64,000 bases of DNA, taken from the NCBI RefSeq assembly GCF_005869225.1, contig NZ_SWFP01000002.1, positions 62,001 to 126,000 on the forward strand, given 5' to 3'. The number at the start of each line of letters is the position of its first letter. Positions within the stretch are counted from its first letter, which is position 1. The notes under the pieces were generated by a model that searched no databases, was not told the DNA's origin, and worked only from the letters and a program-made list of their open reading frames with translations. This document shows positions 8,386 through 18,710 of the stretch, piece after piece. Position numbers and translations under genes: made by a program. Origin of the DNA: Dyadobacter bucti. GTDB taxonomy: Bacteria; Bacteroidota; Bacteroidia; Cytophagales; Spirosomataceae.

Positions 8386-9360
8386 ATGAACCGTTTTGAC
8401 CGCATCACCGCGATATTAATTCAGCTTCAGTCCCGTAAGATCGTAAAGGCCCAGGACCTGGCCGAACGGTTTGAAATCAGTCTGAGGACCGTTTACAGAG
8501 ATATCAGCTCGCTTGCGGAAGCGGGAGTACCTATTATCGGGGAGGCGGGTGTCGGCTATTCCATCATGGATGGCTACCGCCTGCCTCCTGTCATGTTTAC
8601 GAAAGAAGAAGCGAGAACATTTATCACCGCCGAAAAGCTGATGGAGAAATTCACGGACTTTTCCACCCAGTCTCAGTACCAGTCGGCGATGTACAAGGTG
8701 AAGGCGGTGTTGCGCAGCAGTGAAAAATCAATGGTTGAGAATCTTGAAAACCACATCGCAGTCCGAAACAGCAATAACCCTTTCCCAACTCCCAACAGCA
8801 ACGCACTTGATATTCTGCTGAAAAGCATCAGCGAACGAAAAATTGTCCGAATCAATTACGTGGCGATTGCATCCGACGGCCCAGTCGATCGGTTGATTGA
8901 ACCCGTGGGCATATTCCATGAGAACAACTACTGGTATACCATCGCTTTTTGTTATTTGCGAAGGGCATACCGCAATTTCCGCTGCGACCGGATGCTCAAA
9001 GCCGAGGTAACCGAGAATCCCTTTCAACACCAGCATGCTCCGCTGAAGGATTTCCTGGCCGATTCCTGGGAACGACAAAACCTGCGCCTCGTCCGAATAA
9101 GGATGAAAAAAACTGCCGCCAGGTATGTTTCAAACCAAAAATACTACTACGGATTTGTCTCCGAGACGGTTGAGGGCGACGAGGTGGAAATGTCGTTCCT
9201 GACCGGCCATATTGAGTGGTTTGCCCGCTGGTACATGATGATCGCACCTAACGCCACGATCTGCGAACCCCAGGTGCTCAAAGATACGATCAAAATGCTG
9301 ATCCGGCAGATCGCAGAAAATCTGGAAAAACCTGACACTGTGCCACAAGTCGCCATTTAG
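8386..9360 (+). CDS. HTH-WYL transcriptional regulator (YafY/DeoR-like)
   Basis: 324 residues. An N-terminal HTH_11 winged helix (about 5-60; LAERFEISLRTVYRDISSL is the recognition region) is followed by a WYL domain (about 135-235; IVRINYVAIASDG, EPVGIFHENNYWYTIAFC, RRAYRNFRCDRM) and a C-terminal WCX extension ending GHIEWFARWYMMIAPNATI. WYL domains sense small ligands or nucleic acids and such proteins usually repress nearby genes. It lies 37 bp after the LLM oxidoreductase, the most likely target besides its own promoter. Confidence 0.93.
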   Translation: MNRFDRITAILIQLQSRKIVKAQDLAERFEISLRTVYRDISSLAEAGVPIIGEAGVGYSIMDGYRLPPVMFTKEEARTFITAEKLMEKFTDFSTQSQYQSAMYKVKAVLRSSEKSMVENLENHIAVRNSNNPFPTPNSNALDILLKSISERKIVRINYVAIASDGPVDRLIEPVGIFHENNYWYTIAFCYLRRAYRNFRCDRMLKAEVTENPFQHQHAPLKDFLADSWERQNLRLVRIRMKKTAARYVSNQKYYYGFVSETVEGDEVEMSFLTGHIEWFARWYMMIAPNATICEPQVLKDTIKMLIRQIAENLEKPDTVPQVAI

Positions 9361-9475
9361 GCCGTTTTTACATACTATGGCGGAGTAATCAAAAGGTACC
9401 TTACCGGTAAAATGATAAAAAATATATTTAGAGCAAAAGAATACAATTTCTATATGCCTTATATTTTTTATTTAA

Positions 9476-9483
9476 TACTTTTG
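9476..9483 (+). promoter_or_regulatory. predicted -7 box of the metY-like gene
   Basis: TACTTTTG fits the TAnnTTTG consensus and lies 26 bp before the start codon. No good -33 TTTG is found at the usual spacing, so the call rests on the -7 box and position only. No SAM-riboswitch-like leader is visible in the 148-bp upstream gap. Confidence 0.45.
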
Positions 9484-9505
9484 GGTTGTCCACTTAAACG
9501 TATGA

Positions 9506-10795
<1,290 letters not shown>

Positions 10796-10810
10796 AGGGT
10801 CACGCCAACA

Positions 10811-11810
10811 AGCCCGAAGGGCTGAAATTTTTATAAAAAAATACAACAATTCCATTTACGTGAACCCCGTGAGGGGTGGCATTGGTCATTCAATGTCACC
10901 CCTCGCGGGGTTCGTTCTGGTTTTAGGCGATTATATTCTAGAATAATAACATCCCTTCGGGATTCCAGTGCTGCAAAATCCAAACAGTAGCCACGCAAAA
11001 GCCCGAAGGGCTGAAATTTTTATAAAAAAATAAAACGGTTCAATTTACGTGAACCCCGTGAGGGGTGGCATCGGTCATACAATGTCACCCCTCGCGGGGT
11101 TCGTTCTGGTTTTAGGCGATTATATTCTAGAATAATAACATCCCTTCGGGATTCCAGTGCTGCAAAATCCAAACAGTAGCCACGCAAAAGCCCGAAGGGC
11201 TGAAATTTTTATAAAAAAATACAGCGGTTCCATTTACGTGAACTCCGAAGGAGTGACATAAGGACCAATGTCACTCCTGACCGGGTTTGTTCTTATTTAG
11301 GCGATTATATTCTAGAATAATAACATCCCTTCGGGATTCCAGTTCTACCAAATCCGCACAGACGCGAAAGCGCGAAGGGCTGAAATTTTTATAAAAAAAT
11401 ACCGCAGTTCCATTTACGTGAACTCCGAAGGAGTGACATAAGGACCAATGTCACTCCTGACCGGGTTCGTTCTTATTTTAGGCGATTATATTCTAGAATA
11501 ATGACATCCCTTCGGGATTCCAGTGCTACCAAACCCGCACAGACGCGAAAGCCCGAAGGGCTGAAATTTTTATAATAAAAATACCGCAGTTCCATTTACG
11601 TGAACTCCGAAGGAGTGACATAAGGACCAAATGTCACCCCTCACGGGATTCGTTCTGGTTTTAGGCGATTATATTCTAGAATAATAACATCCCTTCGGGA
11701 TTCCAGTGCTACAAAAATCCAAACAGTAGCCACGCAAAAGCCCGAAGGGCTGAAATTTTTATAAAAAAATACAGCAGTTCGATCTCCGTGAACTCCGATG
11801 GAGTGGCATC
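10811..11810. repeat. tandem array of about 5.3 hairpin-rich units, 180-189 bp each
   Basis: Units begin with AGCCCGAAGGGCT or a close variant at 10811, 11000, 11189, 11369, 11550 and 11739 (the last truncated near 11810), giving periods of 189, 189, 180, 181 and 189. Each unit holds the same ordered set of dyads. In unit 1 these are a 5-bp hairpin agccc-gaa-gggct (10811-10823), a 21-bp stem (10863-10883 with 10892-10912, loop 8, two G-U pairs), a perfect palindrome TATTCTAGAATA (10934-10945) and a hairpin atccc-ttc-gggat (10951-10963). Units 1-2 and 3-4 carry two versions of the long stem; unit 5 joins the left arm of one to a right arm like the other. It fills the gap between the metY-like gene and the S9 peptidase gene. 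It is non-coding and no known transposon end is seen. Confidence 0.9.
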
Positions 11811-11821
11811 AACGAGCCTCG

Positions 11822-13966
11822 CTACTTACTAATCCCCTCAAGCGCGAAAAGAAACGCATATTGCAGCGCCACTTCTTTCAGGTAGTCAAACCTGCCCGAC
11901 GCGCCACCATGACCATATTCCATATTTGTTCTCAAAAGCAATACATTCTTGTCCGTCTTATGCGTCCGCAACCTCGCAACCCACTTGGCCGGCTCAAAAT
12001 ACTGCACCTGACTGTCGTGAAGGCCTGTGGTTACGAGCATATTGGGATAATCTTTTTTCTCTACATTATCGTAAGGTGAATACGATTTCATGTAGTCGTA
12101 AGAATCTTTGTTCTTAGGATTTCCCCACTCATCAAACTCATTAGTTGTCAATGGAATGCTTTCATCCAGCATGGTAGTAACCACATCTACAAACGGCACG
12201 TCCGCGATGATCCCTTTCCACAGATCCGGCCGTAAGTTGGTTACAGCACCCATCAGCAATCCGCCTGCACTTCCGCCTTCCGCATACAGATGCGCCGGAG
12301 AAGTATAATTTTGCTTGATCAGGTATTCCGCACAGGCGATAAAGTCAGTGAAGGTGTTTTTCTTTTTGAAAAGTTTGCCGTCCTCATACCACTGGCGACC
12401 CATTTCCTGCCCGCCGCGAATATGCGCAATAGCGTATACGAACCCACGATCCAGAAGACTCAGCCTGGAACTGCTGAATGCTGCGTCAAGACTGTTTCCA
12501 TACGAGCCGTATCCGTAAAGCAACAGAGGCGTATCGGCATCTTTTTTAGTTGTTTTTTTATAAACAACGGAGAGAGGGATTTTCAAACCCTCCGCAGAAG
12601 TTGCGTACAGGCGTTCGGTAACATATTCTTCGGGATCGTATCCGCCTACCACTTCCTGCCTTTTTTTCAATTCCTTAGCTTTCGTCTCCATGTTGTAATC
12701 ATACACCGAATTCGGCGTCGTCAGCGATGTATAAATGTATCGGAGATTGGTGCTGTTGAACTCAGGATTTGACCCGGCGTAAGCTGCATAAGCAGGTTCC
12801 CCGAAGTCCACATAGTGCTCCGAGTTTGTATTTATATTCCTGATGCGTAGCTGAAGCAGGCCATTCTTACGCTCTGTAACTACCAGATAATCTTTGAAAA
12901 CATCGATTCCTTCCAGCAAAACGTCCTTTCTGGTCGGGATTACTTCTTTCCAGTTCTCAACACCGGTTTTGTTCAATGGCGTTTCCATCAATCTAAAATT
13001 CAGTGCATCCTTATTGGTCACGATCAGGAATTTATCGTTCTGATGCTCGATATCATACAGCACATCCTTCATTCTTGCCTGAAAAACCTCAAATTCTCCC
13101 TCCGGTTTGTCGGCGTCCAGAATGCGATACTCGGAAGACATGGTCGCTGAGGATGCGATGATTATAAATTTTTCCGATTTTGTTTTGCCTACGCCAATGT
13201 AGTTGCTATTATCTTTCTCAGTATACACCACTACATCCTTCTTGCTGTCGGTGCCCAGGGTGTGCCGTTTGATCTTTTCGCTCAGCAAAGTTTTGGGGTT
13301 GGTAGCGGTGTAAAACAATGTTTTGTTATCGTTAGCCCACTCCGAGCCGCCGGAAGCCGGGAAAACGGCGTCCGCATATATTTCTCCCGTTTCCAGGTTT
13401 TTGATATAAATCGTATACTGCCGGCGCGAAACGGTATCCACTCCGTAAGCAAGCAGCTTGTTATCGGGACTGACATTAAAGCCTACTGCCGAATAATAAG
13501 GGTGACCTTCCGCCATTTTATCCACATCCAGCAAAACAATTTCCGGCGCGTCCAGACTACCTTTTTTCCGGCAATACTTAAAGTACTGCTGCCCCTCCTC
13601 GCTTCTGGTATAATACCAGTAACCATTGCTGAACACCGGCACCGACTCATCTTTTTCTTTGATGCGGCCTTTCATTTCAGCAAACAGATTTTCCTGAAAC
13701 TTGTCCGTACCGCTCATCATCGTATCCGTGTAGGCATTTTCCGCTTTCAGGTAGTCCACTACCTTATTGCTGTCGGGGCCTTTGCTGAAAAAATCAGCCA
13801 TCCAATAATATTCATCGTTTCGTTTGTCGCCATGCATTCCTGTTTCATGGTCTTTCTTTTCTGCTACGGGCGGCGTTGCACCCGGCCATTGATATGCTTC
13901 TTTCACTTCTTTGTTTTGGTTACACGAAAAAATAACAACAGTAAAAATCAATAAAAAAATTCTCAT
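11822..13966 (-). CDS. S9 family serine peptidase (prolyl oligopeptidase / oligopeptidase B type), lipoprotein
   Basis: 714 residues. A short signal ends in a lipobox (IFSC, Cys at about 15), so it is probably anchored in a membrane facing the periplasm. An N-terminal seven-bladed propeller (about 70-430) precedes the alpha/beta-hydrolase domain with catalytic S566 (GGSAGG), D651 (GLHDSQV) and H686 (EYGHGGASGR). DTPLLLYGYGSYG and FVYAIAHIRGGQEMGR are typical of oligopeptidase B and the PtrB-like group, which cut short peptides after basic or prolyl residues. The start ATG is at 13964-13966. It is transcribed toward the repeat array and divergent from polA. Confidence 0.95.
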   Translation of the reverse strand: MRIFLLIFTVVIFSCNQNKEVKEAYQWPGATPPVAEKKDHETGMHGDKRNDEYYWMADFFSKGPDSNKVVDYLKAENAYTDTMMSGTDKFQENLFAEMKGRIKEKDESVPVFSNGYWYYTRSEEGQQYFKYCRKKGSLDAPEIVLLDVDKMAEGHPYYSAVGFNVSPDNKLLAYGVDTVSRRQYTIYIKNLETGEIYADAVFPASGGSEWANDNKTLFYTATNPKTLLSEKIKRHTLGTDSKKDVVVYTEKDNSNYIGVGKTKSEKFIIIASSATMSSEYRILDADKPEGEFEVFQARMKDVLYDIEHQNDKFLIVTNKDALNFRLMETPLNKTGVENWKEVIPTRKDVLLEGIDVFKDYLVVTERKNGLLQLRIRNINTNSEHYVDFGEPAYAAYAGSNPEFNSTNLRYIYTSLTTPNSVYDYNMETKAKELKKRQEVVGGYDPEEYVTERLYATSAEGLKIPLSVVYKKTTKKDADTPLLLYGYGSYGNSLDAAFSSSRLSLLDRGFVYAIAHIRGGQEMGRQWYEDGKLFKKKNTFTDFIACAEYLIKQNYTSPAHLYAEGGSAGGLLMGAVTNLRPDLWKGIIADVPFVDVVTTMLDESIPLTTNEFDEWGNPKNKDSYDYMKSYSPYDNVEKKDYPNMLVTTGLHDSQVQYFEPAKWVARLRTHKTDKNVLLLRTNMEYGHGGASGRFDYLKEVALQYAFLFALEGISK

Positions 13967-14174
13967 ATACAGCCTGTTTACAATATATTTAAAATGTAAT
14001 GTATTTATAAAAGGTATTATTTGTTTCCAGTTTTCAATACTATTACGACATATAAACTATACTAAAAGATATGAACATTTAAAATGAATGAAATGTATTT
14101 AAAGTAATTAAAAATGACTGAACTTTAAAGCTACAAAAATCCGGATACAATCCATTTCATCGCTTTACTTGCAC

Positions 14175-14197
14175 TATATTTGATTTCTTAAATCAAA
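14175..14197 (+). promoter_or_regulatory. predicted polA -7 box with adjoining inverted repeat
   Basis: TATATTTG (14175-14182) fits the TAnnTTTG consensus and lies 23 bp before the ATG. It runs into a perfect 8-bp inverted repeat TTTGATTT-ctt-AAATCAAA (14179-14197) that would cover the transcription start. No -33 box at standard spacing is seen. Confidence 0.45.
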
Positions 14198-14205
14198 AAG
14201 ATCTT

Positions 14206-17088
14206 ATGGATAAACCCGTTCACAAGTTGTTCCTTCTTGACGCCATGGCGTTGATATACCGTGCCCATTTTGCCTTTATCAAAGCGCCCCGGATCACATC
14301 TAAAGGACTGAACACCAGTGCGGTTTTCGGCTTTACAAATACCCTGCTCGAAGTTTTGCAAAAAGAGAAGCCGACACATATCGGCGTCGCTTTTGACACC
14401 TCAGCCCCTACTTTCCGTCACGTTCAATATGAGGCGTACAAGGCACAGCGGGAGGAGCAGCCCGAAGATATTACAATTGCTATCCCCTTGGTTAAAAGGT
14501 TACTGGAAGCCATGTGTATCCCTGTTCTCGTGCTTGATGGGTACGAGGCGGACGACATCATAGGTACCATTGCAAAGGAAGCTTCCACAGCCGGATTTGA
14601 GGTTTTTATGATGACGCCCGACAAGGATTACGGGCAGCTCGTGGAAGAACATGTGTACATGTATAAGCCGGCTTTCATGGGAAAAGGGGCCGAAAAGCTC
14701 GGTGTTCCCGAAATCCTGGAACGCTGGCAGATCAAACGCATTGATCAGGTGATCGACATTCTGGGCCTCATGGGAGATGCTGTGGACAATATTCCGGGAA
14801 TTCCCGGCGTGGGTGAAAAAACCGCCCAAAAACTGATCGCAGAATATGATAACATTGAAAATCTGATCACACACGCAGACGAGATCAAAGGAAAGCTGGG
14901 AGAAAAGATCCGCGAAAATTTTGATAAAGCGATACTCAGCAAGCAGCTGGCCACCATCGATACCAAAGTGCCGGTCCCTTTTGATGCCGAGGACCTAACG
15001 GTCTGCCCGGCCAATAGTGATAAGATCATCGCGTTGTTCGACGAACTAGAATTCAAAACACTGAGACAGCGGGTGCTGGCCATGCACCAGCCTATCCAGA
15101 TCACGCCTCCTTCGGGCGGTTCAAAACCAAAAGCTTCCGACAGCAAAGGCCAGCTCGACCTTTTTGGAAATGCCACGGAAGAAATCGGTAAGCAACCTGC
15201 CGTGATCAGCGAAAGTCTGGCCGACAGCGATGCCGCCGACCAGGGGTATCTGGAAGGGCAAATCCCGACTGCCAAAAGAACGATTGACAATACGCTCCAC
15301 CGTTACCATACTGTGGACACGCCCGAGTTGCTGAAAAGCCTCGCATATTATCTGAGTATTCAGGAGTCATTTTGCTTTGACACTGAAACTACTTCGCTTG
15401 ATACCATTGATGCAGAAATGGTAGGACTTTCGTTTTCCTACCTGCCGGGAGAAGCTTTTTACATTCCTGTACCGGCTGACAAGGAAAAGGCGCAGGAAAT
15501 CGTAGAGAATTTCCGTGCAGTTTTTGAAAATGAAAATATCGGCAAGATCGGACAAAACATCAAATACGATATTCTGGTACTGAAAAACTATGGCATTGAG
15601 GTGAACGGAACATTAAGCGATACGATGCTTGCCCATTATCTGCTGGAACCGGACAAACGCCACGGAATGGATATACTGGCTGCATCCTACCTGAACTACG
15701 AACCTGTGTCAATCACTTCCCTGATCGGTAAAAAGGGCGTAAAGCAGGGCAACATGCGTGACGTCGCAATTCCGGAAATTACCCAGTATGCCGGCGAAGA
15801 TGCGGACATTACCTTGCAGCTCAATAATATCTTTATCCAAGAACTTCCGAAAGTAAACGCCCAAAAGCTGTTCCAGACCGTCGAAATGCCGCTTCTAAAA
15901 GTACTGGCAGCTATGGAGAACAAAGGCGTAAGGCTGGACACGCAGGCACTGAAAGAGATGTCCGACGTACTAGAAGGAGACCTGCGGCAGACAGAATCTG
16001 AAATATATCAGGCAGCAGGCCAATCGTTCAACATCAGCTCTCCCAAACAGCTCGGCGAGGTGCTTTTTGAACAAATGAAACTCATTGACAAGCCTAAAAA
16101 AACCAAAACCGGGCAATATGCTACCGGTGAGGAGATTTTATCCGAGCTGGAAAACGACCACATCATAGCCCGTAAAATACTGGACTACAGAGAACTGCAA
16201 AAACTAAAATCCACTTATGTCGATGCGCTGCCCACGCTGGTCAGCAAACGTACCGGCAGGATCCATACTTCCTACAATCAGGCTGTGGCAGCCACCGGGC
16301 GATTAAGCTCTACGAATCCCAACCTGCAGAACATTCCGATACGTACCCCGCGCGGACGAGAAATCAGAAAAGCATTTGTGCCCGACAATGAAGAATTCCA
16401 GATCCTTTCGGCAGATTATTCCCAGATCGAACTCCGGATCATGGCGGCTTTCAGCGGGGACGCGAGTATGATAGAAGCTTTTAACCAGGGCCGCGACATC
16501 CATGCTACTACTGCCAGCAAAGTATTTAAAGTACCTCTTGAAGAGGTGACTTCGGATATGAGGCGTAAGTCTAAAATGGTCAATTTTGGTATCATATACG
16601 GCATTTCGGCCTTCGGTCTGAGCCAGCGGCTGGCCATTCCACGCTCGGAAGCTGCGGAGATCATCCGCTCGTATTTTGAAGAGTTCCCGGCTGTAAAAGG
16701 TTATATGGACCGCGTCATCAATGACGCCCGGGAAAAAGAATTCGTGGAAACCATTCTGGGCAGAAGAAGGTATGTGCCGGACATTAATTCCCGTAACCAG
16801 ACCAACCGCGGATATGCTGAACGAAATGCGATCAATGCTCCGATCCAGGGTTCAGCTGCGGACATGATCAAAGTTGCCATGATTAATATACACGATTTTA
16901 TTGCCAACGAAAAACTGAAATCCCGAATGATCCTTCAGGTGCATGATGAACTTGTGTTCGACGCGCACAGGGATGAAATTCCGTTGTTGAAGGAGAAAGT
17001 GGACGAGCTGATGCGTACGGCAATTGAGCTTCCCGTAAAAATGGAAACAGGAATAGGTGTCGGTGCCAACTGGCTGGAAGCACATTGA
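14206..17088 (+). CDS. polA: DNA polymerase I
   Basis: 960 residues with all three activities. The 5'-3' exonuclease domain (about 8-300) shows LDAMALIYRAHFA and DGYEADDIIGTIA. The 3'-5' proofreading domain (about 370-560) keeps the metal ligands D392 and E394 (FCFDTETTS). The polymerase domain (about 590-960) has motif A DYSQIELRIMAAF (D737), motif B RRKSKMVNFGIIYGIS and motif C VHDE (D914, E915). The enzyme does gap filling, primer removal and repair. It is a single gene between a divergent peptidase and a convergent SusD gene, with a strong terminator after it. The linker around 305-350 is Ser/Pro-rich and variable in this group. Confidence 0.98.
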   Translation: MDKPVHKLFLLDAMALIYRAHFAFIKAPRITSKGLNTSAVFGFTNTLLEVLQKEKPTHIGVAFDTSAPTFRHVQYEAYKAQREEQPEDITIAIPLVKRLLEAMCIPVLVLDGYEADDIIGTIAKEASTAGFEVFMMTPDKDYGQLVEEHVYMYKPAFMGKGAEKLGVPEILERWQIKRIDQVIDILGLMGDAVDNIPGIPGVGEKTAQKLIAEYDNIENLITHADEIKGKLGEKIRENFDKAILSKQLATIDTKVPVPFDAEDLTVCPANSDKIIALFDELEFKTLRQRVLAMHQPIQITPPSGGSKPKASDSKGQLDLFGNATEEIGKQPAVISESLADSDAADQGYLEGQIPTAKRTIDNTLHRYHTVDTPELLKSLAYYLSIQESFCFDTETTSLDTIDAEMVGLSFSYLPGEAFYIPVPADKEKAQEIVENFRAVFENENIGKIGQNIKYDILVLKNYGIEVNGTLSDTMLAHYLLEPDKRHGMDILAASYLNYEPVSITSLIGKKGVKQGNMRDVAIPEITQYAGEDADITLQLNNIFIQELPKVNAQKLFQTVEMPLLKVLAAMENKGVRLDTQALKEMSDVLEGDLRQTESEIYQAAGQSFNISSPKQLGEVLFEQMKLIDKPKKTKTGQYATGEEILSELENDHIIARKILDYRELQKLKSTYVDALPTLVSKRTGRIHTSYNQAVAATGRLSSTNPNLQNIPIRTPRGREIRKAFVPDNEEFQILSADYSQIELRIMAAFSGDASMIEAFNQGRDIHATTASKVFKVPLEEVTSDMRRKSKMVNFGIIYGISAFGLSQRLAIPRSEAAEIIRSYFEEFPAVKGYMDRVINDAREKEFVETILGRRRYVPDINSRNQTNRGYAERNAINAPIQGSAADMIKVAMINIHDFIANEKLKSRMILQVHDELVFDAHRDEIPLLKEKVDELMRTAIELPVKMETGIGVGANWLEAH

Positions 17089-17101
17089 GCCTCCCAGAAA
17101 A

Positions 17102-17140
17102 CAACAAAGCCGGGTTACGAAATGTAGCCCGGCTTTGTTG
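17102..17140. terminator. bidirectional terminator between polA and susD-like gene
   Basis: CAACAAAGCCGGG (from 17102) pairs with CCCGGCTTTGTTG (to 17140) around a short loop. It is a near-perfect long stem with a TTTGTTG tail, lying between two convergent genes. Confidence 0.8.
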
Positions 17141-17165
17141 CAACTAAATCTGCCTGGTCAGGAAT

Positions 17166-18692
17166 CTATTTTGCCACCCAGGTTCTTGTATTGAGGTCAT
17201 CTGCACCCTGTCTGGTAACTGCCTCTTGCCTGCTGGCAGTGTTCAGCGACTGCTCAGAAAGCGGATATGGGAAGCGCACCGGCACTTTGTTACCATTCAG
17301 GTTGTCTGGTCCCGGTATGATCTCCGGGAATCCTGTGCGGCGCCAGTCGAACCAGGCCTCAGTTCCGTTGAAATAATAAGCGATCCACTTCTGTAAGCCT
17401 ATTTTGGCCAGTTTTTCCTGGGTTGTACCAGTGTAAGCAACCGCTGCCTGAGTATAGTATGTAGCGGCTGGAGTTACGTTGATCCCGTACGAAGCGGGAA
17501 CTACACTTTTCCAGTAGTCAAAGTTGGTTTTGATCCCGTTCAGGTAATACTCTTCGGCAGTACCGGTAGAGATCAATCCTTTTTCACGTGCTTCTGCCAA
17601 GGTAAACTGCAGTTCAGGATAATTCATGATAATACCACGGGGAGCGGCAGGGTCCGGAGGCGATTGGCCCGGATCATTGCACACCAGGCACGCGAATGTA
17701 TATCCTACTCTGGAAACGCCCTGAGGACCTCCGTTATAGTTAAGTGCAGGAACATCTCCCAAACCGTTTGGAATACCTTCTATGACCGGTTTTCCAGCCG
17801 TTACAGACGATTGTGAAGCACGTCCGAAAACGTTCAGGCGGGGATCGCCCAGAGCCGTAAGACGATCGCTCAGTGTTTTACTCACACGGAATTCGTCAAA
17901 CGAACCTACCCTGTTTCCATACAACGCCCACTGATTTGGCGCCGATGCCAGGTATTTCAATTCCGCATTGTCAGCAAGTCCTTCAAAAATCGGATTATTG
18001 GCAGGATCGCCGACGATCGCCTGTAAATCGGCTTTCACATCCTTCTGCTTGGAAATACGCATCAGGTAACGGATACGAAGCGAATTGGCCAGCTTTCTCC
18101 ATTTGATCAGCGAACCGGCTCCTCCTCCAAAGAGAATGTCACCGCCTATGGCTGTTGAACTTCCCGCCAGTATTTCATTGGCTGTTTTAAGGTCTGCAAG
18201 AATCCCCGCATAAACAGACTCCTGCGTGTCATACTTGGTAAGATAAACGCCATCAGTTTTGCCTTTGATAGCATCTGTGTATGGAATGTCACCGTAAGAA
18301 TCAGTAGCCAGCCCGAACATCCACGACTTCATGACCAATGCCACGCCACGGTAGCCATTCGCGTTGTCTTCGCCCACATAATCAAGGATATTCTTGATGT
18401 TACGCATGTTACCATAAACATTATCCCAGACAGAATTCTGCTGTCCCCAGAGGTAACGGTCTTCGTTCACGAACTGGATCTTGGCGTGGTGCTGCACAAC
18501 GATGTTGCCGATACCCCAGGCCATGTTCACCTGTGAGTTGACCATGTTACGAATCACACCGGCCAGGAGCAAGTCTGGAGTTACACCATTCGGGACGTTA
18601 CGGTTGGTATTGATCTCTTCAAAATCGTTGGTACACCCGCCTCCGGAAATGATTACCAACAAGAAAATATATATTGGAAGTAGCTTTTTCAT
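17166..18692 (-). CDS. SusD/RagB-family outer-membrane lipoprotein
   Basis: 508 residues from ATG at 18690-18692 (a TTG nine bases upstream would add MTT). A signal peptide with lipobox ISGGGC marks a surface lipoprotein. The protein shows the SusD-like_2 pattern: FEEINTNRNVPNGVTPDLLLA after the Cys, AWGIGNIVVQHHAKI, the helical TPR-like region around GYRGVALVMKSWMFGLATDSYGDIPY, and near the end WIAYYFNGTEAWFDWRRTGFPE followed by RFPYPLSEQSLN. It acts as the substrate-capturing lid on its SusC partner, which lies 18 bp upstream. The substrate is not predictable; no glycosidase is in the same operon. Confidence 0.95.
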   Translation of the reverse strand: MKKLLPIYIFLLVIISGGGCTNDFEEINTNRNVPNGVTPDLLLAGVIRNMVNSQVNMAWGIGNIVVQHHAKIQFVNEDRYLWGQQNSVWDNVYGNMRNIKNILDYVGEDNANGYRGVALVMKSWMFGLATDSYGDIPYTDAIKGKTDGVYLTKYDTQESVYAGILADLKTANEILAGSSTAIGGDILFGGGAGSLIKWRKLANSLRIRYLMRISKQKDVKADLQAIVGDPANNPIFEGLADNAELKYLASAPNQWALYGNRVGSFDEFRVSKTLSDRLTALGDPRLNVFGRASQSSVTAGKPVIEGIPNGLGDVPALNYNGGPQGVSRVGYTFACLVCNDPGQSPPDPAAPRGIIMNYPELQFTLAEAREKGLISTGTAEEYYLNGIKTNFDYWKSVVPASYGINVTPAATYYTQAAVAYTGTTQEKLAKIGLQKWIAYYFNGTEAWFDWRRTGFPEIIPGPDNLNGNKVPVRFPYPLSEQSLNTASRQEAVTRQGADDLNTRTWVAK

Positions 18693-18710
18693 TGTTGTCA
18701 AATTAGAATA

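Noticed and set aside
10811-11810. CRISPR array
   Set aside because: The whole 180-189 bp unit is repeated, with no short repeat/unique spacer alternation and no cas genes nearby.
13262-13954. 230-residue plus-strand frame
   Set aside because: It is antisense to the S9 peptidase gene, whose catalytic and propeller motifs are clear.
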